Shown one piece after another: positions 58,856-64,000 of a DNA stretch of 64,000 bases. A program made the translations under genes and the position numbers. The notes below the pieces were generated by a model. The model was not told the DNA's origin. It saw only the letters and a list, made by a program, of their open reading frames with translations, and did not search any database. The stretch comes from CAYGDP01 sp964348665. Lineage in GTDB: Bacteria > Verrucomicrobiota > Verrucomicrobiia > Palsa-1439 > CAYGDP01. Location: contig CAYGDP010000004.1 in assembly GCA_964348665.1 (NCBI GenBank), positions 62,001 to 126,000 of the forward strand, in the 5' to 3' direction. How positions within the stretch are numbered: position 1 is the first letter of the stretch; every line of letters begins with the position of its first letter.

Positions 58856-59311
58856 GTGAAAAAACTCTCTCATCTTGACGCCCGTGGACGCGCGGCGATG
58901 GTGGACGTGAGCGCGAAGCCCGTTCTGGCGCGCGAGGCAGTCGCCTCGGGCAAGATTTCGCTCGCGCCAGCCACGCTCAAGCTAATCGCCAAGAATCGCA
59001 TCGCGAAGGGCGACGTGTTGAACACCGCGCGTATCGCGGGGATTCAGGCTGCGAAACGCTGCGGCGAAATCATTCCACTCTGTCATCCGCTCCCCTTGAC
59101 CCATGTTGCGGTTGAATTTGAGTCGCGTCGGGACGGCATCGTGATTACCGCCAGCGCGCGCACGGCAGCACAGACGGGTGTGGAGATGGAAACGCTCACG
59201 GCCGTAGCCGTTGCCGCGCTGACCATCTACGATATGTGCAAGGCGGTGGACAAAACGATGAGGATGAGCGAGATTCGGCTGCTCAAGAAAACGAAATCAG
59301 CGATTCTGTGA
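58856..59311 (+). CDS. moaC: Cyclic pyranopterin monophosphate synthase
   Basis: It converts the MoaA product into cyclic pyranopterin monophosphate. The 151 residues show KLSHLDARGRAAMVDVSAKP at the start, GDVLNTARIAGIQAAKRCGE, LCHPLPLTHVAVEFE and GVEMETLTAVAVAALTIYDM then CKAVDK. All are MoaC hallmarks with the catalytic Lys and His. The start is GTG 58856, three bases after hicA. The stop overlaps the next gene as GTGA. No other moa, mog or moe gene is visible. Confidence 0.96.
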   Translation: MKKLSHLDARGRAAMVDVSAKPVLAREAVASGKISLAPATLKLIAKNRIAKGDVLNTARIAGIQAAKRCGEIIPLCHPLPLTHVAVEFESRRDGIVITASARTAAQTGVEMETLTAVAVAALTIYDMCKAVDKTMRMSEIRLLKKTKSAIL

Positions 59312-59595
59312 AAATGAACCGAAAACGGAAAAAGAAAGCGCTGTTGCTTGGCCTCGGCCTCGACAACAAAGACGGCCATGTCCGCATCACGAAGGGCGAA
59401 AATTTCAAGCTCTACGGCGGCAGCGAAGAGACACATGGAGAAATGACCGAGAAAGCCATCAAGATGAACGAGTACCTCAAACGACGAGGCAAGCATCTGG
59501 AAGAACTTAGCCGCGACGAATTCGCTGAAATTGCCCACAAAGTCGGCATCGGCCCAGTTGTCGAACCTCGCCGACGCATTTCTGCGCCGAACTAA
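59308..59595 (+). CDS. Conserved hypothetical protein, 95 residues
   Basis: GTG 59308 overlaps the moaC stop as GTGA; ATG 59314 is the alternative. The protein is small, soluble and basic: NRKRKKKALLLGLGLDNKDG, then HVRITKGENFKLYGGSEETH and MTEKAIKMNEYLKRRGKHLE. I recall a family with the words LGLGLDNKDGHVRIT from Planctomycetes and Verrucomicrobia, without known function. The Arg/Lys start could bind nucleic acid. The 185 bases up to xseB hold no clear gene; a frame open from 59640 is regarded as an upstream extension of xseB. Confidence 0.75.
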   Translation: MKMNRKRKKKALLLGLGLDNKDGHVRITKGENFKLYGGSEETHGEMTEKAIKMNEYLKRRGKHLEELSRDEFAEIAHKVGIGPVVEPRRRISAPN

Positions 59596-59780
59596 TGATG
59601 AAAACCGGTCACAATTATGTGTAGAGATAATTCGCCGGCTTGTTCGCATTAGGGGAAATGAACGCCGGGATCGCCTGCCGCGACAAGCACGGGCGGGCGC
59701 GTCCTTACCTTCGGGACTGGATCATGGAACATCTGAAACAGCATTTGTGCGATGGTCGGGTCTATGCTAAGGTGTGCGGA

Positions 59781-60080
59781 ATGAAGAAGAAAGCGCCAGA
59801 GACCGAGTTGAAATTCGAGCACGCGCTCAAGCGTTTGGAGGAGATTGTTGAGGAAATGGAGGCGGGCGAGGTGTCGCTCGATGACCTCTTGAAAAAATAC
59901 GAGGAAGGGGTAAGGTTAGCGCAGTTTTGCCAGGCCAAGCTTGGCGAAGCGCAGCAGCGGATCGAGCTTCTGACGAAAGGGAAGGGAGGCGAAACCCGCC
60001 TGAAACCGTTCGACAAGGAGAAAAACGAGGAGGAGGAAGGCGAAACGGTCGAGGACTCAAAGGATTCGAAGTTGTTTTAG
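59781..60080 (+). CDS. xseB: Exodeoxyribonuclease VII small subunit
   Basis: XseB binds the large subunit XseA to form a single-strand exonuclease. The core is unmistakable: LKFEHALKRLEEIVEEMEAG then EVSLDDLLKKYEEGVRLAQF and CQAKLGEAQQRIELL. ATG 59781 yields 99 residues; the 47-codon open extension upstream is not part of the family. The last 30 residues are a Glu-rich tail. XseA must be elsewhere. It begins a set with dxs that is common in bacteria. Confidence 0.9.
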   Translation: MKKKAPETELKFEHALKRLEEIVEEMEAGEVSLDDLLKKYEEGVRLAQFCQAKLGEAQQRIELLTKGKGGETRLKPFDKEKNEEEEGETVEDSKDSKLF

Positions 60081-60183
60081 TGGGCTTAAACAGAGACGGC
60101 CATCTCGGCGGGCCATTGCCATGACGGAAAAGCGTTAGCGTAGACGAGCGTGCCGGGTTGAGGAAAAAATTTGGAGAAATGTT

Positions 60184-62160
60184 ATGGGTTACCTGAACAT
60201 GGTCAATTCACCAGACGACGTGAAGCGATTGCATCTGGACCAGCTCAAAGAGTTGGCTGCAGACGTTCGCGCCACGTTGATTCAATCGCTTGCAAAAGCG
60301 GGTGGACATCTTGGTCCCAACCTCGGCGTGGTGGAGCTGACCATCGCGTTGCATCGGGTTTTCAATTCGCCGAAGGACCGCATTCTGATGGACGTGAGCC
60401 ATCAGTGTTACGTTCACAAACTTCTGACGGGTCGACGCGACCGGATTGGCACGATTCGGCAAACGGGCGGGCTTTGCGGGTTTATGTTTCGGGAGGAAAG
60501 TCCGCACGATCATTTTGGCGCGGGACACGCTGGTACGGCCTTGTCGGCAGCGCTGGGAATGGCTAGCGCGCGCGACTTGAAGAAGGGTGATGAGCATGTC
60601 ATCGCTGTCCTTGGCGATGCAGCGCTGACCAACGGCATCACCTACGAGGCGCTCAACAACGTTGCGCAGTCTACAAAACGGCTCATTGTCATTCTCAACG
60701 ATAACGAGTGGAGCATTGACCGCAATGTGGGCGCCATTTCCAAGTTTTTGAACCGGCTGACAACGCATCCGACCTACAATCGTCTTCATCGTCGAATCGA
60801 AGGCGTTCTGGAACGATTGCCGAAAGGGGACAGGTTGGTTGAAATTGAGAGGAAAGCCGAGGAAGCGGCCAAAGGGATTATCACGCGCGCCTCCGTGGTG
60901 CCGGCCGAGCAACGCGATGATGAATTTGGTCGCGGCGGGAGCATTCCCAGCCTGATTTTTGAGGAGTTTGGCATTCGATATTTCGGTCCGATTGACGGGC
61001 ATGATTTGCCGACGTTGATTCAGCATTTGGAATTTGCGAAACAAGCCGATTACCCGATTCTCATTCACATCATCACACAGAAAGGCAAAGGAGCGCCGTT
61101 CGCGCTGGAGAATCCAGAAAAATTCCACGGGTGCGGGCCGTACGACCCGATCACGGGCAAAGGCCCCGTGGCGAAGGCTGGCGCGCCACCCAACTGGCAG
61201 GATATTTTTGGCGCTGCCACAGTCAAACTTTGCCAGACCAACAACAAAGTGGTTGGGATCACGGCAGCGATGCCGAGCGGCACGGGTTTGAGCGCGTTAA
61301 AGAAAGCAATGCCGGAACGGTATTTTGACGTTGGAATTGCGGAGGAACACGCAGTCATTTTCGCAGGAGGCATGGCGACGATGGGATACAAGCCGATCGT
61401 GGCGATTTACTCGACTTTCCTGCAGCGGGCCTACGATTGCATCATCCATGATGTCGCATTGCAAAAATTACCCGTGATATTCTGCATGGATCGCGCGGGG
61501 TTGTCGGTGGCAGACGGCCCGACCCACCACGGCAACTATGACATCGCTTATTTGCGTGGCATTCCGAACGTCGTTCATTGTCAGCCAAAGGACGACGACG
61601 AATTTGTGGATTTGATGTTTACCGCGACTCATCACTGGGATGGTCCGTTCTTCATTCGGTATCCTCGCGGCCCGGCGCTCGGCGTGCCGGTTAAACCGCA
61701 CCCACAACTCATCCCGATCGGGAAAGGCGAAGTGATTCAAGAGGGCCATGACATTGCAGTCTTCGGTCTTGGCAATATGCTTGAACTGGCGCAAGAGGCC
61801 GCCAAGTTGCTTGCCGAAAAAGGCCTTTCGGTCGCTATTATCAATCCGCGCTGGATCAAGCCGGTTGACCGCGAACTGATTGAGATTTACGGGCGGCGGT
61901 GCAAAGTGTTGCTGACATTTGAGGATCACGTTGTTCAAGCTGGATTTGGCAGTGCCGTGCTTGAGGCATTGGAAGATATGCGGATCCGCACGCCGCTGGT
62001 TCGAATTGGCTGGCCTGACCGGTTCCTCGACTGGGCGAGCAACAACAATACGATGCGCGAGCGCCACGGGCTAACCGCCGCGGCTGGCGTAGAAAAAGTA
62101 TTAGCCGTCTTGCAAAAACCAAGCATCAGCCAACTAGAAGTCGTTGCGAAAGCCGGATGA
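60184..62160 (+). CDS. dxs: 1-deoxy-D-xylulose-5-phosphate synthase
   Basis: This thiamine-diphosphate enzyme starts the MEP pathway of isoprenoid synthesis from pyruvate and glyceraldehyde-3-phosphate. Of 658 residues, the parts KAGGHLGPNLGVVELTIALH, DVSHQCYVHKLLTGR, RYFDVGIAEEHAVIFAGGMA and the DRAGLSVADGPTHHG block are typical. The ThDP motif reads G144-D145-A146 with Ala in place of the usual second Gly, and the partner Asn in ILNDNEWSID. I recall the same variant from related Verrucomicrobia. GGAG precedes ATG 60184. The stop overlaps the thioredoxin-like gene. Confidence 0.95.
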   Translation: MGYLNMVNSPDDVKRLHLDQLKELAADVRATLIQSLAKAGGHLGPNLGVVELTIALHRVFNSPKDRILMDVSHQCYVHKLLTGRRDRIGTIRQTGGLCGFMFREESPHDHFGAGHAGTALSAALGMASARDLKKGDEHVIAVLGDAALTNGITYEALNNVAQSTKRLIVILNDNEWSIDRNVGAISKFLNRLTTHPTYNRLHRRIEGVLERLPKGDRLVEIERKAEEAAKGIITRASVVPAEQRDDEFGRGGSIPSLIFEEFGIRYFGPIDGHDLPTLIQHLEFAKQADYPILIHIITQKGKGAPFALENPEKFHGCGPYDPITGKGPVAKAGAPPNWQDIFGAATVKLCQTNNKVVGITAAMPSGTGLSALKKAMPERYFDVGIAEEHAVIFAGGMATMGYKPIVAIYSTFLQRAYDCIIHDVALQKLPVIFCMDRAGLSVADGPTHHGNYDIAYLRGIPNVVHCQPKDDDEFVDLMFTATHHWDGPFFIRYPRGPALGVPVKPHPQLIPIGKGEVIQEGHDIAVFGLGNMLELAQEAAKLLAEKGLSVAIINPRWIKPVDRELIEIYGRRCKVLLTFEDHVVQAGFGSAVLEALEDMRIRTPLVRIGWPDRFLDWASNNNTMRERHGLTAAAGVEKVLAVLQKPSISQLEVVAKAG

Positions 62161-62774
62161 TGATGAAAAGCATGGCTATCATTTCGTTGGCGCTCGGCAT
62201 CTTACTGGCAAATGGCGCCGCGGAGGAGGTAAAGCCGTTCCGGGGCAGTTACCAACAAGCGCTCAAGAATGCCGTTGAAACTGGCAAACCTGTGATGCTC
62301 GAGTTTTATACCGATTGGTGAAGCGCTTGCAAAACTCTGAGCCGGTCGGTTCAGCAAACCCCCGAAACGATGGAAAAAATGGTCTATTACCGGGTCAATG
62401 CCGACCAAAATCCTGCAATGAAGAGGGAGTTTCAGGTGGGTGGATATCCCACTGTGATTTTCTTGAAACCGGACGGAAATGAATTTCATCGCTTTGCCGG
62501 CGCCTACCGGTCGGGAACAGATTTGGCGAAAGTCATCGCATCCATTTTACCGAAAGCCGGCATTCTTACCCCCAAGCCGAAAACAGTCACACCGGCGAAT
62601 TTGGCGATAGAAAACGCTGCCAAGCATAAACTCTCGAATGCCGAGACAAACCTTCGGGTTGGGCGAAAAAAAGACGCGGTCAAAACATTGCAGGAAATCA
62701 TCGAAAAATATCCGGACACCGAGGCTGCTTCGAAAGCCCAGGAGTATTTCGACTCCCTTTCTGACGTAAAATAA
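62157..62774 (+). CDS. Thioredoxin-fold protein with in-frame TGA: probable selenoprotein
   Basis: The frame from ATG 62157 (overlapping the dxs stop as ATGA; ATG 62160 and 62163 also fit) is open to 62774, except for TGA at 62319-62321, codon 55. There the thioredoxin active site reads F-Y-T-D-W-TGA-S-A-C-K, with TGA exactly where the first catalytic Cys of W-C-x-x-C belongs. Beyond it the frame continues without damage through QVGGYPTVIFLKPDGNEFHR, including the cis-proline, to a TPR-like helical end (NLRVGRKKDAVKTLQEIIEK). A hairpin with GGUC loop starts 15 bases after TGA. Reading TGA as selenocysteine gives 205 residues with U55-x-x-C58 and a signal peptide. The alternative is a point nonsense mutation in a Cys codon. 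Its neighbour at 62796 is a paralogue. Confidence 0.8.
62337..62354 (+). promoter_or_regulatory. Candidate bacterial SECIS hairpin
   Basis: CTGAGCC (62337-62343) pairs with GGTTCAG (62348-62354), seven pairs with one G-U, around the four-base loop GGTC. Twenty-two bases lie between the TGA and the first loop base. Bacterial SECIS elements have a small loop with a G among its first two bases at about 16-37 nt from the UGA; the E. coli fdhF element also has a GGUC loop. The bulged U of fdhF is not seen here. Confidence 0.65.
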
Positions 62775-62795
62775 TTATTTTCCAAGAGCAATCTC

Positions 62796-63575
62796 ATGAT
62801 CACGGACATGGAGACAGGAAAATTGGCGTCGGAAATGGGCGGGTCAACGCGATCCAAAAGCTGGATTCGTGTTGTGATGGCGCGATTTCTCCTGTGCGCG
62901 CTGTCGGTTAGCGGAGTGAACGCCTTCTCGGACGAGATCAAAGCCTTTGTCGGAAGCTATGAGGAGGCACTCAAAGAGGCCGTAACGAGAAAGAAGCCCC
63001 TCTTGGTTGATTTTTATTCGGACGATTCCGAGGCATGCAAAGCGATGATGCGGTCGCTCCAGCAGATCCCCGATACGATCGAAAAGTTCATTTATTATCG
63101 CGTGAATCTGGAGAAAAATGACGCGTTGGCAAGAGACCTCAAGGTAAATCGCTCTCCTGCGGTTGTGATCGTAAGCGCGAATGGTGAAGTGTCGGATCGT
63201 TGGAGCGGCGTTTTCCGCGACGAAAAAAAACTTCAACTGCGATTGGAACTTGCATTTGTGCAAGCGGATGCCGAACGCCGTCGAGGCGAGAGTCGGGATC
63301 TTCCACAGTCCAAGAGTAAACCCGCTAAGGGAACACAAGAACCTGTGAAAACCAAAACTCGATCCAGTGAGCATCAATGGTTTTTGGAAGGTGTTGTCCT
63401 AACCTCTGGTAAACCCGGTCAGGCAATCATCAATGGAAAGAAAGTCGCCGTTGGTGACAAGGTCAACGGCGCTGTCGTTCAAACCATCGAACAAGAGGAA
63501 GTCAAACTGATCTGGCAGGAAAAGACGCTGATCCTGACGGTCGGCCATGTCGTTACACCGCAACATGCCCGCTAA
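62796..63575 (+). CDS. Thioredoxin-fold exported protein, Ser variant of the selenoprotein candidate
   Basis: The protein has 259 residues from ATG 62796; ATG 62877 would give a tidy signal peptide (ARFLLCALSVSGVNAFSDE) and may be used. The thioredoxin domain is collinear with the upstream gene: LVDFYSDDSEACKAMMRSLQ then QIPDTIEKFIYYRVN. The position of the Sec/Cys is Ser, leaving only the second Cys. After a Lys/Arg-rich linker, a C-terminal domain (GVVLTSGKPGQAIINGKKVA then VGDKVNGAVVQTI) resembles the small GspC/PulC-type beta domain. It may hold a mixed disulfide or act structurally. Its end overlaps tlyA by 12 bases. Confidence 0.85.
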   Translation: MITDMETGKLASEMGGSTRSKSWIRVVMARFLLCALSVSGVNAFSDEIKAFVGSYEEALKEAVTRKKPLLVDFYSDDSEACKAMMRSLQQIPDTIEKFIYYRVNLEKNDALARDLKVNRSPAVVIVSANGEVSDRWSGVFRDEKKLQLRLELAFVQADAERRRGESRDLPQSKSKPAKGTQEPVKTKTRSSEHQWFLEGVVLTSGKPGQAIINGKKVAVGDKVNGAVVQTIEQEEVKLIWQEKTLILTVGHVVTPQHAR

Positions 63576-64000
63576 ACCACGCGTCGATCTGCTCTTGGTC
63601 GAGCGAAAGCTGGCCGAGAGCCGAGAAAAAGCCAAGCGCCTCATCCTTGCCGGGAGCGTTTTCATTGGAACCCAGCGCGTTGAAAAACCAAGTGAGACGG
63701 TTGCTCCCGATGCAGCCTTGGAAATCAGGTCGCCTTCGCGATTTGTCAGCCGTGGCGGGGAAAAGCTTGATGCCGCCCTGGATTATTTTCAACTCGACGT
63801 GCGTGGCTTGACCGCCGTTGATCTTGGCGCGTCCACCGGCGGTTTTACCGATTGTCTTCTCCAACGGGGCGCGGAGCGCGTCTTTGCCGTGGACGTTGGC
63901 CGGGGTCAGCTCGCCGATAAACTGCGGCGCGATCCGCGGGTAATTTTGATGGAGAAAGTGAACGCACGGGATTTGCGGCAAACCGACATTCCAGCGGTGG
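63564..64000 (+). CDS. tlyA: TlyA family rRNA 2'-O-methyltransferase / hemolysin-like protein (3' end outside window)
   Basis: The frame is open from ATG 63564 to the window end, 145 residues. An S4 RNA-binding domain opens it (RVDLLLVERKLAESREKAKR then LILAGSVFI), followed by the linker SRFVSRGGEKLDAALDYF. The methyltransferase SAM motif VDLGASTGGFTDCLLQRGA comes next, then VFAVDVGRGQLADKLR. TlyA enzymes methylate 16S and 23S rRNA. The catalytic Lys-Asp-Lys-Glu parts further on are beyond the edge. Placement after xseB and dxs is common. The start overlaps the preceding gene by 12 bases. Confidence 0.93.

Noticed and set aside
59640..59780. Upstream extension of xseB
   Set aside because: XseB proteins begin near MKKKAPETELKFEHAL; the extra 47 codons have no family resemblance, though a small unrelated peptide cannot be excluded.
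62370..62774. Gene starting at ATG 62370 as annotated by simple ORF finding
   Set aside because: It would begin inside the thioredoxin domain, losing the signal peptide and active site; the frame upstream is homologous to the paralogue at 62796.

Overview
The window is a gene-dense bacterial chromosome segment that probably comes from a member of the Verrucomicrobiota. The strongest taxonomic clue is a gene at 26885-27325 that resembles the Minf_1886 family, which is restricted to Verrucomicrobia and Planctomycetes. Genes of the DUF1080, GxxExxY, WG-repeat, DUF1844 and large M16 types fit that group. Many neighbouring genes overlap by ATGA, GTGA or TTGA, so translational coupling is common. 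Almost everything here is chromosomal core. I see no prophage, insertion sequence or CRISPR array, and no gap between genes longer than 300 bases.

Layout. 1-9561: respiratory complex I operon nuoF(end)-G-H-I-(38-residue membrane peptide)-J-K-L-M-N. 9590-17106: A-type Fe-S carrier, a secreted protein, a class V aminotransferase, gluconokinase, tadA, ygfZ-like, a lipoprotein cyclophilin, a Nudix hydrolase and a membrane Ser/Thr kinase. A long palindrome closes this block. 17202-23541, minus strand: U32 peptidase-like protein, two SPFH/prohibitin paralogues, rdgB, a VOC protein and a drug/metabolite exporter. 23633-32285, plus strand: leuS, a small membrane protein, Minf_1886, a double M16 protease, DUF1844, DUF1080 and a PQQ-type propeller. 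32317-37046, minus strand: glpQ-like, glpD, two VKOR-DsbA fusions and tRNA-Arg(TCT). 37174-38511: rpmE and prfA. 38638-42692, minus strand: a hypothetical gene, two sugar-nucleotide epimerases, an M20 peptidase and a GxxExxY gene. 42830-46707: smc and an inositol monophosphatase. 46818-53258: the complete atpBEFHAGDC operon. 53279-59595: a haem/copper monooxygenase-like protein, then moaA and moaC separated by WG-repeat genes and a hicBA toxin-antitoxin pair. 59781-64000: xseB, dxs, two thioredoxin-fold proteins and the start of tlyA.

Main discovery candidate. Directly behind dxs is a thioredoxin-fold reading frame (62157-62774) whose first active-site cysteine codon is an in-frame TGA, giving W-TGA-S-A-C instead of W-C-x-x-C. 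The frame is intact on both sides. A 7-bp hairpin with a GGUC loop begins 15 nt after the TGA, which matches what a bacterial SECIS element requires. I read it as a probable selenoprotein. The adjacent paralogue has Ser at the same place.

Other points of interest. The SMC protein shows no recognisable hinge. A conserved-looking 38-codon gene is embedded in the nuo operon. LeuS carries two AT-rich insertions. There is also a pervasive family of short tandem repeats (period 7, also 8-10, 14 and 16). They sit between genes and, remarkably, in frame inside several housekeeping genes (leuS, rdgB, U32, glpQ, M20 peptidase, an epimerase).

Limits: all family assignments are by eye, without database searches. 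Starts were chosen from Shine-Dalgarno matches, overlaps and family alignment memory.
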